This document shows, piece after piece, positions 11,501 through 19,155 of a stretch of DNA of 64,000 bases. The stretch lies in the IMG/VR virus record IMGVR_UViG_3300046794_000123, positions 1 to 64,000 of that record; one strand, given 5' to 3'. Position 1 is the stretch's first letter. Every line of letters starts with the position of its first letter. Under the pieces are notes generated by a model. That model was given only the letters and a program-made list of their open reading frames with translations. It made no database searches and was not told the origin of the DNA. Both the position numbers and the translations under genes were made by a program. Source of the DNA: a virus.

Positions 11501-13405
11501 CAATGCCAGTGCTTGTTCCTGTGCCGAGTTCTTCGGGTTCTTGGCTTCGTTCGCCAGGTTCTGGAAGAAGTGAATACGGGAGGTCTGTCCGGCCGCTGCA
11601 CGCTGAATCACATCCGGCATGCCCTGCGTCTCGGCGGAATCGAAGTGCACCACACCCTTGGCCGCTTCGACGTAGGAGTGAGCCTCTTCCTTCTGGCTCG
11701 GGGTCAGGTCGGAATTGTTGATCGCATCGGTGGCAGCCTGCGCTGCTGCCGGTGCGTTCTGAACAGCCTCCTGCGCAGCCGTGGAGACGGCCTGGTCCGA
11801 GACAGGAGACTTCGCCTCGTTCTCGGCCATGATCCGGTCACCCCGCTTGCCAGCAAGCTCCACCGCCTTGTTGCCGACGCCTAGTGCTGCACGGGTACCG
11901 GAGCTCAAGATCGAGCCAGGACCAGACACCGCGCCGGCTGAGGCCATGCCATACAGACCGCCGAGACCGGCTTGCTCACCGACACCTTCGAGCAGATCTT
12001 TGTTCTCGTTGCTGGTTTGTTTGGTGGCGACGTTCTGTGCCGCCTGACCGGTACCCGACTGGATCGTCTCTTCGAGACCTTCCTTCAGGATGTTCTGGCC
12101 GAGCTGACGCAGCGTCGGGATCTTGAGCGGTGCCGATTCGAACTTGGCAACCAGACCACCGGTAGCCGTAGCCAGCGGTGCCTGAATGGCAGCCGCCCAC
12201 AGACCCGAGCGATTGGCGACCGTCTGGCGTGCTTCCTCGAAGGACATGCCTTCGCCACCGTCTTCCTTCTTGGCAGCGAGTCGGTTGAAAAGCGGCGAGG
12301 TCTTGGCCAGATCCTCGAAGCTCGTGTTCATCACGTCCGAGGCATTCTGTTGATACGCTCCACCCGCTTCCGTGGCACCAATACCCGCCATCGTCGCACC
12401 TTCGTGTTGAGCGAAGTCCAACACCTTGGAGCCAAGGGGAGAAGCAGCTGCCCGGCCCAGTAGCGCCGAAGCACCGGTAGCGCCTGCATCAGCGGCCATT
12501 GCACCTTCGACCAGTGCACGACGCACGAGCTTGCCACCGGCCACATCGGCTACACCGACAATGCCTCGACCGATCGGACCAGCGGTGAGAAGCGAACCGA
12601 CACCTTGTGCCAGACCATCGGAGGCGACTGTCGGATCCGAGACAGCGTTACCCACGGCGGTAACACCGTCTTTGGCGATGCGTCGCAGACCTGCGACAAA
12701 CGCCCCATCCGTTTCCTTGGTTCGCGCCTCTTCATCTGCGTTGTCCCGGAATCCGAGCTCGTTCCGTGCAGCATTGAGTTGGCGATGAGCATTCATCCCA
12801 TCCGACTGAAGGTTCTGCTGAACCACATCGTTGAGTGCCTTGATGCCTTGTGCAGCGGCAACCCCTGCGCGTTTGTTAACGATGCCCGCACCCAGCGCTG
12901 CCACACCACCAACCGAATTGGCAATACCCAAGCCGACACCGGTAGCGAAGTCGCCGGCCGCCTGCGGAAGCGAGCGAGTCGTATTGATGTCGGTCTGCGT
13001 GGCCCCCTGTGCCTGCAACTGACCATTGAGCATGTCCTGGGCACGGTCGAAACCGTACTTCTTCGCCAGATCATAGGGCGACATGTTGTTCAGATCGGCC
13101 AGCTCCTGGGTCGGCAGCGTCTGATTGCCCACACCTGAGTTACGGGCCAGCGTCGAGCTGTACAGCTGATCCAAGGAAGGCACACCGTTCTGTTGAACGA
13201 CATCTGCCTTCTTTGCATCAGCCGTTTGAGCAAGTGCTGCTTTCTTCGTGTCGGCTGTTGCGGCTACTACGTTCTGTTTGGTTGGGGCGGGTGAGTCTGG
13301 AAGGAAGGGGTTATCGACTACCCCAGTGACCGGCCCTGAACCAGGTACCGTCCCAGTACCGGCTGTACCCAGGTACTGGTCGAACATCTCTTGCGCAGAC
13401 GGCAT
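2555..13405 (-). CDS. Giant virion-encapsidated RNA polymerase (N4 gp50-like) with HExxH segment
   Basis: 3616 aa (N4 gp50 is about 3500). It is carried in the virion and injected to transcribe early genes. All T7-family motifs are readable. The DxxGR equivalent is VGRLQMLGAFNPQ with G1516-R1517. Motif A is EADGMTNGP with D1656. Motif B is RDLTK...YASG with R1764, K1768 and Y1776. Motif C is LLIFDGIH with D2040. The first ~1300 residues are Ala/Gln-rich and helical, as expected for an ejection domain. Beyond the polymerase there is LAHELIHAA with H2317, E2318 and H2321, a zinc-metallopeptidase HExxH signature; the remaining ~1250 residues are mostly helical. The gene is last in the late region, preceded by a terminator at 13477-13500 and an AT-rich box at 13417-13435. 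On the coding strand AAAGGATCAACTCT precedes the ATG. A multi-domain ejection protein without polymerase activity would be the only alternative; the four motifs argue against that. Confidence 0.95.
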   Translation of the reverse strand: MPSAQEMFDQYLGTAGTGTVPGSGPVTGVVDNPFLPDSPAPTKQNVVAATADTKKAALAQTADAKKADVVQQNGVPSLDQLYSSTLARNSGVGNQTLPTQELADLNNMSPYDLAKKYGFDRAQDMLNGQLQAQGATQTDINTTRSLPQAAGDFATGVGLGIANSVGGVAALGAGIVNKRAGVAAAQGIKALNDVVQQNLQSDGMNAHRQLNAARNELGFRDNADEEARTKETDGAFVAGLRRIAKDGVTAVGNAVSDPTVASDGLAQGVGSLLTAGPIGRGIVGVADVAGGKLVRRALVEGAMAADAGATGASALLGRAAASPLGSKVLDFAQHEGATMAGIGATEAGGAYQQNASDVMNTSFEDLAKTSPLFNRLAAKKEDGGEGMSFEEARQTVANRSGLWAAAIQAPLATATGGLVAKFESAPLKIPTLRQLGQNILKEGLEETIQSGTGQAAQNVATKQTSNENKDLLEGVGEQAGLGGLYGMASAGAVSGPGSILSSGTRAALGVGNKAVELAGKRGDRIMAENEAKSPVSDQAVSTAAQEAVQNAPAAAQAATDAINNSDLTPSQKEEAHSYVEAAKGVVHFDSAETQGMPDVIQRAAAGQTSRIHFFQNLANEAKNPKNSAQEQALALATLNDSINNVFGENGLNFAGEDFKSLPDDHAAKQFSSQVGELLTAFQQSPAGKTAANTERAEKVAQRVAKDTLTEQHFDSPEGQQAVQANIAAAQISPQNSNRANNELILNMAAAGKITLDNRQSAALRTANAILDGQKAYIEQLKKTGLKSSADLVSEKVTVNQGSAEGEESALEHTNAIRAAYGRGDTEGAKTALLGFQKFVQSQQNKIRAVNAQIAAHGGNANPGNALHYDAARQDKSGFTKSQNPFGVSVRGKRAASSIGFVQQVAAESHALTGIHNALATAFPELGVKHLAEVSLDPSLADAHPSKVAKEFADGVRGKKEAPASQSSESTVQDEAPKQPVTSEKPAAKDAVKETAKPVESVNKDLPAAAPVEDTPSLEDERDDLINRKIDGPLTPQEEARLSEINRRLNPGQASKEVVQKYAAKRKYRIVGEADQQGGLASTYPTLIHFPTGNMFVNAFKFPSKPITKFSGEENPLEQVQQALHSGSAFTHAAGIDGTNLFTPKVAADYQAFLRYVPKIIAAMNAQIPVFLDKGNNQKDFDEGTKDINRYKNGKLMNLVEEGEDGVLRLNQQLAEGAALAGLQWLLEARQKASHYNNEDVARIFGVPLDTVDENGPLATFLQSGTLRIDAYSDLAQKIQEYWGLTKDADADVAYSQGIPQAMAAEVIKALDTIELKTGENKGQSLTNPETMVVDTSTGQPVPFVRKEGQKLPKGFREVEIFRIQPATVFKGVAAMPDAIERVVMTKPKQIYYMDGAVPVNSDEQMRNPGVKLTDEQQEMVGRESSVPHTLDMETVNLMEALNAGGNLLKIFGPGESDSEKLNKNDAISKKGQALSITSAFDAMRDLVAVTRAQSAATGKPMEEIEHRYGYGVSKVGRLQMLGAFNPQASKLMRHVILPTLSTLNMLRGEHIRAFDLGVAQGIGIKVHNMPYTAARNQMLDALNGKYAPAVDVLRAYLKGGKLGMETADIEKLSASLGSGASFAQLYALKEYARLLNAQEAGEDLSQFKTKLYLEADGMTNGPIMAMAMFARGHTDVQNLENMSRGGLYYGGLPFQNSTIQRTIDPTDLYKATANVVNTRFADKLSDKDMPADMKGQLTHVLRLMNVLLGNKVIEFDGENVTMQRDLTKNPLTVTMYASGAGGIANKLVSMLTDAMYQQMSVAMQNEWGADQIFGPDQAKKNADFNESLRALREFVPEWNKKERKYALTKTKNTLADQALKDYTLGSGDLQAMSSNLKTLFVSDLRSAIKQVVGNDTFVAMDMVKTATQVQSIVQQHMFEAKVKRAVQERIDSKDPTYRTGDFLSQKQLDAIKRSMAGYSPLIKAPGQTFFLSGQNKVGLAGASFASSLSGSHAVPATVNGPGNIGVAGTASLNIGMGDGKMIQTFSNDPDTDPRRLLIFDGIHLALDQIYAGSEQANRAVWNTWMGNPLKAVSQSFDSFMDNIPATEVTKGSDLHRDLVAALFGPFNATDEKIGDFPPEVVMEELQKLQGDLQLSEKQVDARHRAMNRVNVSVDHLASAASPYQITDKEMVVGSPEQVAQRLSEITQEEYAKIRAKEKKDPSNKTESIPTELAKWGEAVEGGARSLTMQSVHRVIENVLKKVPRDQAIVLQSIQKTLAAEGYSLIHGTREQLLDYNASLGANMIDASRLTDENVHGFTMTGRQEIWLVSPSSETLAHELIHAATIRKVQAFYNGEDLGPNSQQVTKAIQNLEVLMQQFLNLGDLDQEEGGLDAMPREMQVAYNHAQSAINAALSDMNLDPATRKAAALNEYMAWGLANTQLTNLQKKVESHWLVQMAKDVVNAIRQIVFGKDKPMAPENDMFSNLLFNTQVVMAAQIDLPQIMSDTTLYQSTQYGTNDHLTELGNSFDETITKWIVQADGDVKEMLRRHFNARYESQDRGARMADNFATVFPMTLQEKTTFHQIVAGLTSEAQFDPTVLARMQQLWSQVNQHLTADMMEDPNEPDANQRRHDAQAKVDAIRGDLFAEEDSKGRSTLLPTFVALAMTNDQFRQVLANLLVEKQGRSKAESRVDRALENLATDVLDSLGRRISGEGKSRDVLAAMDAMGDRFMDIAQERETAMDRYLRDSGGLVDSANDYMVQGMDALSRFLVRKTGEWDQAYDNKLTNAVASSARLFGAIVSEDQAGHVAEGLLAATNKIKAFKPFTDIIHDMIGRVASNAQVYDMIKTVRSMIQKTRQQFREEVPSVIEAQFSRKLEEHEWDLLHKGMGRADLASLSQGMTQDQVLELARSSKARKAKIAELEDQIKALDKPNFDIRQKKMKELARYMMTGETASHLLRNATAITRMVGMPGWEKQKSNPALTKPIDMLTSLYALEELSAKETADLAGLVTSQEKGMKFALSYLQGQRKDEMSRADSSERALLNHFKGYIPQVQQAGASLIVADDSEYANLTNRSYVRIGDYKGSNVEPGKTKKGYYFMPVNGRQAFQQGNLQNVRQTAGGVDVASGYSQMQSAGRITDANAVKRIESMVAIGAEKGNEHLMPVFNHAGEVVAYERALNPQIVNSKLQFNTQLHQMLGVWRGRQVEEELSAVYNNELIDKLADMYDTDLNESKANAERYINVFDQREQAKDPVLKDAVALITPAMKRQIEQKFGKQFWIRRDMLNDVLGYRSASVGDAWTGNSRWSEDTQKHFQRIAMSVFGNKAYRYAVNAERTFQNLVSDMKTMIVVKSVVVPVANLVSNAYQLAGRGVPIKDIITGMPKKTAEVKAYVANELRRIEADAELRAAEGRRDAVAVRKLRTEIQSIEDSHKRLSIWPLIQAGEFSAVSDGKATAEEIELTSGRLHGYIEQLVDKLPPGIKTAGRYALITKDTALFQGMQTAVEYGDFLAKAILYDDLTKRKKQSQEYALARVTEEYVNYDRLPGRFRGYMESMGLMWFYNFKIRSAKVALSMIRNNPVHALLAGLVPAPSFLGSIGTPLTDNLFAKLADGQISYSFGFGQLFHAPTLNPWVNLFSN

Positions 13406-13416
13406 AGAGTTGATCC

Positions 13417-13435
13417 TTTAGATATAAGTTTGAGG
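13417..13435. promoter_or_regulatory. Recurrent AT-rich box upstream of vRNAP
   Basis: TTTAGATATAAGTTTGAGG on the plus strand, 12 bases upstream of the vRNAP start. Related boxes occur at 39690, 40195, 41315, 49887, 57295, 61490 and 61598. It is a candidate phage-specific promoter element; the direction of transcription from it cannot be settled by eye. Confidence 0.45.
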
Positions 13436-13473
13436 TATAACTGTATCAGGTTATTGCTGCCCCAGAAATGAAA

Positions 13474-13500
13474 AAGCCCCGCCATGAAAGCGGGGCTCGT
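13474..13500 (-). terminator. Intrinsic terminator upstream of vRNAP
   Basis: On the minus strand AGCCCCGC, loop TTTCATG, GCGGGGCT, then TTTTTCATT. It ends the leftward transcript of the preceding genes, so vRNAP needs its own promoter between here and 13405. Confidence 0.85.
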
Positions 13501-13549
13501 CTATTGTCGAGAGCAGAGTGGAGTTTACTCGCTCACTGAAGGCTCGTGA

Positions 13550-13816
13550 TCAGAGATTGCATTTACGCAACTCGGACATCTTGTAGCCGTTCACTTGCGG
13601 CTCACCATCTTTTACCGGTATCGCAACCAGCACGCCGGTATCATTCACTTTCCGCCAGGTTCCGAAAAAGATCCCGTATGTGTCCGAGCTGATCAGGAGC
13701 TGCTCATCGGGGAGAAAGTACATCATGCCAGTGGGCTGACTGCCCCGGCAGATGACTTCTCGTGCACCGGCCACCGGCGAACATAGTACAAGCAGCAAAG
13801 CGATTGCGAATTTCAT
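13550..13816 (-). CDS. Small secreted/periplasmic protein with signal peptide
   Basis: 88 aa when started at the ATG at 13816. The frame stays open further upstream, but only this start gives a clean signal peptide: MKFAIALLLVLCSPVAGA, with probable cleavage after AGA (about residue 18). The mature part has Cys23 and Cys86, which could form a disulfide in the periplasm, and a beta-rich look (GTWRKVNDTGVLVAIPV). It lies alone between two hairpin terminators, so it may be a moron expressed independently. Exported phage proteins of this size often alter the host envelope or superinfection; that is inference. No family is recognised. Confidence 0.7.
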   Translation of the reverse strand: MKFAIALLLVLCSPVAGAREVICRGSQPTGMMYFLPDEQLLISSDTYGIFFGTWRKVNDTGVLVAIPVKDGEPQVNGYKMSELRKCNL

Positions 13817-13872
13817 GGTAACTCTGGCCCTAATTAGAATTGTCGGATGATCTTGCAACCGCATTGTAAAGC

Positions 13873-13897
13873 CCCGCCCACTTCGGACAGGGCTCGG
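13873..13897 (-). terminator. Hairpin after the 736-aa ejection protein gene
   Basis: On the minus strand AGCCCTGTCC, loop GAAGT, GGGCGGGGCT: ten consecutive pairs including two G-U, followed by a short TTTAC. It is a probable terminator with a weak T-tract. Confidence 0.55.
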
Positions 13898-13901
13898 AAC
13901 A

Positions 13902-16112
13902 TCACATACCCGAAGTGAGCAGCAACGGATTCTTGGTCGGATCCGATGCCGCATCCAGCGCATCACGCATGCGAACTTGACGAGCAGCCTCAGCCGCAGC
14001 ATCTGCATTGCGCTTCTGTGCAGCTGCTGACACATTGGTCTGCTGTGCATTCGCCCCATTCAGACGTTCCTGGGACTTGTCTCGACGGGCCTTGGCTCGG
14101 GTGTATTCGCTAGCCAGACGCTGCTTTACATCATCCGGGATCTCCCGGCCAGCATTGTCCGCCGACTGCTGAGTCTTGGTGATCTTGTCGGTAACCGCGT
14201 CCAATGCCTGCTGAGCCGAAGTCAGGCTGTCCTGTACCTGCTTGTTCTCGGACATGACCGCCGATGCCTTGGTGATCTCACCGGCATTGAACGCACCCAC
14301 CAGATTGGCTGCCGCTGCCGGATCATAGTAGGAGCCGCTCTTGAGCGTGTTGGGCTTGAGGCCAGAAAGAATGCCGCTGCCGATGCCGCCACCCTTAATC
14401 ACACCATTACCGCTTGCGAGCATCACACCCGCAGTCGCAGCTGAGAGCTGGGCCACGGCCTTGTTTTCAGCGTTGAGCTGTACCGAGCGTTGCTGGATGT
14501 CGTTGACCCAGTTCAAAACCTTATCTGAGTCTTCGCCTTCGAATGCACCACCCTTGGCCGTGAGCCTGTTGGCCACTTGCTTGGCCGACGAACCATCGCT
14601 CTGCGCTGCCAGATAGTCTGCAGCCTTGATACCGGTGTTGGCGATGTTCTGGCCGTCACGCTGCTGCGAACCGGCAATCAGCGAGTTGTTGAGCGACTTC
14701 GACTGGTTCGAAGCCTCACGCAATGCGTCAATCGTAGGGAAGTCCGCTGCTGTTGCCTTGGCAATGGCATTGCCTGCCGGAGTCGCACCCTGCTCGGCCG
14801 GAGCCACCGAACCCGGACGAAACGAGGCAGTCTGAATTGCCGCCGGGGACGTGCTCGACTCACCCTTGGCAATCACTTCCCTTGCCTGGTTCCAGTCTGC
14901 ACCCTTCAGCGCCTGAGCCTCAGCCGGAGACAGTGAAGTCCACCGGCCCACCATGGCCGAAGGGTTGTTCTTGACCGTATCCCAGATTGCACTACCCACC
15001 TTGTCATGGGTGGCGAAGTCATTGATGTCAGCCTTGCGCCAGTCCGAACCCAGCGCCTTGGGTGCGAAGTCTTTCCAGGTCGGGGCCGTGATCTGAAACG
15101 GACCCACATTGGAGTGACCCACACCGTCTTGCGTCTTGTGGGCATCGGCCAGTGTCTTGCCGTTATCGACCACATCGCCTACGGTGTTGATGGTCGGATC
15201 TGCTTGACCGCCACCCAGCGTGAGGCGCATCGGGTTTGTACCTGAGCCAGGGGAAACACTGCCGCCGCTGCCGAGCACTCCACCCGAGCCTGCCGGACCG
15301 GGTGTGATGTCCCACTTCTTGCCGAGCTTCTGGCCCACTAGTGCCTGCACTTCTGCCGGGATACCGAGCTTGTCGAGCTGGTCACGTGCACCCTGCTCGT
15401 CCGTGTTCAGACTCTGGATGTAGCCCGCCAGACGGGAGGCCTGCAGATCGTTGGTCTGCTCTCGGACACCCTTCTCGAAGTTGAAGGTGCCTTGGGAATT
15501 GGAGACGGTCTTGCCGAAGCCTTCCAGGCTACCCCGGCTCAACTCGCCATACTTGGTCGGATCGACCGCTTGCAACAGAGGGCGGATGGACGGATCGTTC
15601 TCCAGTGCACGAGCACCGGCTTCGTCCCCCTGGTTCCGGCGAATCTGGATCTCGTTGATAACCGGTTGAGCCGCATTGAGTGCCGACTGGTTGCGCTGTT
15701 CGACACCCAGATCGAACTGGGTCTTGCCGGTACGTGCCTGGTCGTACTGTCCCTTCAGAATAGCCGCCGCAGCCTGCTGTGTATGAAGGTCATTGGTGAC
15801 ACGGTCACCCACACCCTTCTGGAGAGCGCCCAGCGTAGCCGCGCTCACACGAGTCGGATCGACACCTTGTAGGGAACCAAGGAGAGAACCGTCACCCAGT
15901 GCGGTACGCAGGCCATCTGCCGTCTGGAGACGGGAAGCCGCTTGCAGTGCGGCGTTGTCTGCCAGATCGGTCTGGGCCTGACCAAACTTTCCGAGGGCAT
16001 CGGACAATCCATCGGTGCCCCTGGAAAGTAGACCAGCAGCCGTAGCCAGACCGGCAATCTCGCCGTTCCCGCCACGAGGCGCATCGACATTGCGCCAAGT
16101 CAAAACAGCCAT
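13902..16112 (-). CDS. Virion internal/ejection protein with transglycosylase-like segment (N4 gp51 position)
   Basis: 736 aa. A helical Ala/Gln-rich protein in the slot of N4 gp51, between the 153-aa gene and vRNAP. Around residues 325-385 it contains HSNVGPFQITAPTWKDF, typical of the substrate-binding part of SLT-type lytic transglycosylases, which open the peptidoglycan during DNA ejection. The catalytic Glu-Ser-Gly usually found before that part is not obvious, so the domain may be structural or a distant lysozyme-fold variant. The C-terminal ~250 residues are coiled-coil-like, with many Gln, Lys and Ala. It ends close to a hairpin terminator at 13873-13897. Confidence 0.8.
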   Translation of the reverse strand: MAVLTWRNVDAPRGGNGEIAGLATAAGLLSRGTDGLSDALGKFGQAQTDLADNAALQAASRLQTADGLRTALGDGSLLGSLQGVDPTRVSAATLGALQKGVGDRVTNDLHTQQAAAAILKGQYDQARTGKTQFDLGVEQRNQSALNAAQPVINEIQIRRNQGDEAGARALENDPSIRPLLQAVDPTKYGELSRGSLEGFGKTVSNSQGTFNFEKGVREQTNDLQASRLAGYIQSLNTDEQGARDQLDKLGIPAEVQALVGQKLGKKWDITPGPAGSGGVLGSGGSVSPGSGTNPMRLTLGGGQADPTINTVGDVVDNGKTLADAHKTQDGVGHSNVGPFQITAPTWKDFAPKALGSDWRKADINDFATHDKVGSAIWDTVKNNPSAMVGRWTSLSPAEAQALKGADWNQAREVIAKGESSTSPAAIQTASFRPGSVAPAEQGATPAGNAIAKATAADFPTIDALREASNQSKSLNNSLIAGSQQRDGQNIANTGIKAADYLAAQSDGSSAKQVANRLTAKGGAFEGEDSDKVLNWVNDIQQRSVQLNAENKAVAQLSAATAGVMLASGNGVIKGGGIGSGILSGLKPNTLKSGSYYDPAAAANLVGAFNAGEITKASAVMSENKQVQDSLTSAQQALDAVTDKITKTQQSADNAGREIPDDVKQRLASEYTRAKARRDKSQERLNGANAQQTNVSAAAQKRNADAAAEAARQVRMRDALDAASDPTKNPLLLTSGM

Positions 16113-16121
16113 AGGACCCCC

Positions 16122-16583
16122 TTATGCGCTGAGCCGGTTCTTGTTGATGTAGTCCTGCACCTGTTGTGCCGACTGCCCTTCAACTGCACCACGGGCCGTA
16201 GCACGGTCAGTGAGTGCCGTGTTGTACGAAGTGGTGGAGTTGACCAGATTCTTCTGGGCGAACTGCTTCTGGAAGTCGAACTGATCCTGAGCCAAGCCCA
16301 ACGCCTTCAGGCCGCTGTACAGGTTTGCCAGCGTCGAGACCCCGCCCAACCCGAGTTGCAGAGTCGGGATGTTCATGCCGAGCCCGCCTGCTGCCGGAGC
16401 ATTGCCCGCAGGAAGATTGAACCCGCCAGAATTCGCCCCCAGCGTCGGAGAGCTCATGCCAAAGGAGCTGAGGGAGTTGAATTCACCGGGAGCGTTCACA
16501 CCCAGTCCCGTGGGAACAGTGAAGTTGTAGGGCGTCACATTAGCACCGGCCCCAAACTGAAAGTCATTCACACCAAGAGCCAT
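16122..16583 (-). CDS. Small virion protein, N4 gp52 position
   Basis: 153 aa. The N-terminal half is Gly/Pro/Asn-rich with beta-type repeats (FGMSSPTLGANSGG, GLGMNIPTLQLGLGG). The C-terminal half is helical with Gln/Asp (LGLAQDQFDFQKQFAQKNL). Size and place, between the two large ejection proteins, match N4 gp52. Likely a minor internal or tail component injected with the vRNAP. Nine bases separate it from the gene downstream, so they are cotranscribed. Confidence 0.7.
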   Translation of the reverse strand: MALGVNDFQFGAGANVTPYNFTVPTGLGVNAPGEFNSLSSFGMSSPTLGANSGGFNLPAGNAPAAGGLGMNIPTLQLGLGGVSTLANLYSGLKALGLAQDQFDFQKQFAQKNLVNSTTSYNTALTDRATARGAVEGQSAQQVQDYINKNRLSA

Positions 16584-16595
16584 TTTCGGATCCTG

Positions 16596-19154
16596 TCAGA
16601 TAGAGAGTGTTTGGTTGATGTCCAGAGTTAATGCGGCGAAGTTCGCAATCAAGGTGGAGTTCAACTCCGCAATGTCGCTGCCTGTCATTAGTGTTCTGTT
16701 CAGAAAGACAGAAGGAGGTTCTGGCGTAAAGGCCCGCAAGGAGCCAACAGTGGAGTCCGTGAGAGTCAGCGGATCGATGGACCCCATATCATTGCCCAGA
16801 ACATCAGCGTACTGGTCAGCTACGCCTTTCATCTGCGTATTGTACTGATCAAGCATGTCCTGTGTCTGCTTCAGAACATCCTTAATCTCGGCCTGCTCGT
16901 ATTCCACGATGCCGTTGCCGACCGCATTGGTGATGGCCAGGATGTTCTGTGGCGAGGTGAGCGAGCTCAGACCCTCGGTCCAGCCACCGCCATTAGCGAC
17001 GCCTGCACCATAGACGATCATCACCACGGCAGCCACAGCCTGCACGATGGCCCCAACCTTATCCCCGAAAAGGGACTTGGCTGCCATGCCAATGACCTGG
17101 AGCAGGATCATCGATGCAATCATGGTGATGGCCATGCCCGCAATGATCGCAGCGGTGCCAGTGAGCCCGATCGCCGCACCGATCGCCCCATAGGCTTGCA
17201 GCGCTGGTCCGGTACCTGCACCCCAGGTCAGATAGGTGATGACGATGATGATAATGATCATGATCACCGTGAAGATCCCAGTCTGATACCACTTCTGCTT
17301 CACCACCTGATAGCAGTTGAAGACAAGGTAGCAGCAGGCCGTGCTCATCTGGGTGGCGTCCACAATGGACATTGACCGGTAGATCTCCTCGTGCAACGGG
17401 ATGATGAAGCCCGACTCCTCGGTGTCCCGGATCGCATCCGTGATCCCAATGTCGACCGACTTGCCGTTGTAAACGAAGTTCTGGTGTACCAGCCCATACA
17501 GGGTGAAGGCCTTCCAGTTGTTGTCATCCACCTGCCAGTAGAGCGTGACGCTGGATACCTGGTAGCTCGTCACGAACGGAGGCACGCTCGGATCCTGACT
17601 GGTTCGGATCGTCTTCTGGAAGACATCGGCACCATTGATCTTCCACCAGATATCCCCTGCCTTGTGCGCAGGATCAGCCAGGCCTGCCCCGAAGGTATCC
17701 ACGATGCCGTTCCACGAGATCTTCATATCGAAGTTGATGTTGCTCGTCTTCGACGTTTTGATCTCGATCGATTGGGTAGGCAGACTCGGAAAAGGCGCAA
17801 TCGCCGGAGCTGGCTGGCTCGAACCCAGGCCGCCGTGGGCCAACACCCAGTCGTTGTAGGCCAGCTGGCTGGCCTGAGCGATCGCCCACTGTGCCTTGAA
17901 CTGGGTGTATTCGTGGTGAGGGAAGGAAGCCGAATCCAGGATCGATTCGAAGAATGCCCAGAGGTATTTCTTCGACGCCAGCTCGGCCACATTCACCGAC
18001 ACGCCAAACACAATATAGGCGTAGTCGATATCACCAATCGAGGCATTGTCGTTGATCTTGTCCACCACATCATCGAAGTGGCCACCGGTGGCTTTCTTCA
18101 GAGCCCGCTTGGCGAGCGCATACACGTTCGGCTGATACGTGGGCGAGACCATCCGATTGTCGATGCGCACCGGAATGTACGGGAAGAACGTGCCCATGTT
18201 GGCCGGTGCGTTGAACATCGCATCGAGCACAGCGTTGCCGGAGCCAAGGGGATAAATGAAGATGTTCAGTCCCGACTGCACCGAGTTCGTGAGCTCCTGT
18301 GTATCGATCCGGTACCAGCGAGTGGTGACCGGCACACCACCCTGCGCAACGATCGTCTGCACCATCGTAATGATCTGACGAGTCGAGTGCGTACGAGACG
18401 GGTTGGCCGGATCAATCCCCAGGTACGTCGTCTTCTGGAACACGGTGTTCGTGTTCATCCCCTGCGTGGTGACATTGGCCAGGACAAGCGTCACCGGAGT
18501 GAGCGTGTTCGAGACCAGTGTCCAGCCAGTTGTATCCGGGAAAGCCGTATTAGCATCCAGGTTCACCTGACTGCCCGGTACCACGGGACCATCCGTCCCA
18601 CCTGAAATTAAGGTATAGGCTGCGAAAAGGAACTTCGCCTCCGGGTTGAAGCCAGCCGGAGAGAAGCTTTCCTTGGTTCCATCGGCGTAGGTGACGACTG
18701 CCTGACCATTCAGATAGTCGCAGTGCCAGTTCGTCTCGATGAGTGTCGGATGATGAGCGAGGATGTATTGCTCGGCCCACCAGGTGATATCCGCGTAGCC
18801 CAGATCACTTTCCTGGATCAGCACAGTCTGTCCGGCCGGTGCCGGAATCTGTGCCGCCAGCTGCTCATTGTTGAGCGAGTTACCGGTGATGATCTGGCCG
18901 GAGGTAAAGCCCACCGTATCACTGTAGCCGGAGCTGCTGCCCGGACTCGCCCACCGGGCAAACGAGCGCAGTTGCAAACCGGGACCGTTCTTGTAGGCGC
19001 TGGAGATCACATCACCCAGCGACTGGTTACCCGAACCAATCCTGCTGGAGGCCACCGTCGATTTCAGGTAGTTCGCACGCTTGTTGACATCCCCGGCCAT
19101 GTTGTACACGACCGAGGAGACAAAGGTTTCTGAGCCGCCGCCAAAGAAGCCCAT
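16596..19154 (-). CDS. Large virion protein with central membrane segments (N4 gp53 position)
   Basis: 852 aa. Residues 1-600 are soluble and beta-rich with many Trp/Tyr. Residues ~625-720 form a long hydrophobic block (IFTVIMIIIIIVITYLTWG, then Gly/Ala-rich helices through VMIVYGAGVANGG), enough for three or four membrane helices. The end is helical. Such a block in a virion protein suggests it inserts in the host inner membrane during ejection and forms part of the conduit for DNA and vRNAP. It starts two bases after the preceding gene ends, in the gp54-gp53-gp52-gp51-vRNAP order of N4. Confidence 0.8.
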   Translation of the reverse strand: MGFFGGGSETFVSSVVYNMAGDVNKRANYLKSTVASSRIGSGNQSLGDVISSAYKNGPGLQLRSFARWASPGSSSGYSDTVGFTSGQIITGNSLNNEQLAAQIPAPAGQTVLIQESDLGYADITWWAEQYILAHHPTLIETNWHCDYLNGQAVVTYADGTKESFSPAGFNPEAKFLFAAYTLISGGTDGPVVPGSQVNLDANTAFPDTTGWTLVSNTLTPVTLVLANVTTQGMNTNTVFQKTTYLGIDPANPSRTHSTRQIITMVQTIVAQGGVPVTTRWYRIDTQELTNSVQSGLNIFIYPLGSGNAVLDAMFNAPANMGTFFPYIPVRIDNRMVSPTYQPNVYALAKRALKKATGGHFDDVVDKINDNASIGDIDYAYIVFGVSVNVAELASKKYLWAFFESILDSASFPHHEYTQFKAQWAIAQASQLAYNDWVLAHGGLGSSQPAPAIAPFPSLPTQSIEIKTSKTSNINFDMKISWNGIVDTFGAGLADPAHKAGDIWWKINGADVFQKTIRTSQDPSVPPFVTSYQVSSVTLYWQVDDNNWKAFTLYGLVHQNFVYNGKSVDIGITDAIRDTEESGFIIPLHEEIYRSMSIVDATQMSTACCYLVFNCYQVVKQKWYQTGIFTVIMIIIIIVITYLTWGAGTGPALQAYGAIGAAIGLTGTAAIIAGMAITMIASMILLQVIGMAAKSLFGDKVGAIVQAVAAVVMIVYGAGVANGGGWTEGLSSLTSPQNILAITNAVGNGIVEYEQAEIKDVLKQTQDMLDQYNTQMKGVADQYADVLGNDMGSIDPLTLTDSTVGSLRAFTPEPPSVFLNRTLMTGSDIAELNSTLIANFAALTLDINQTLSI

Positions 19155-19155
19155 A

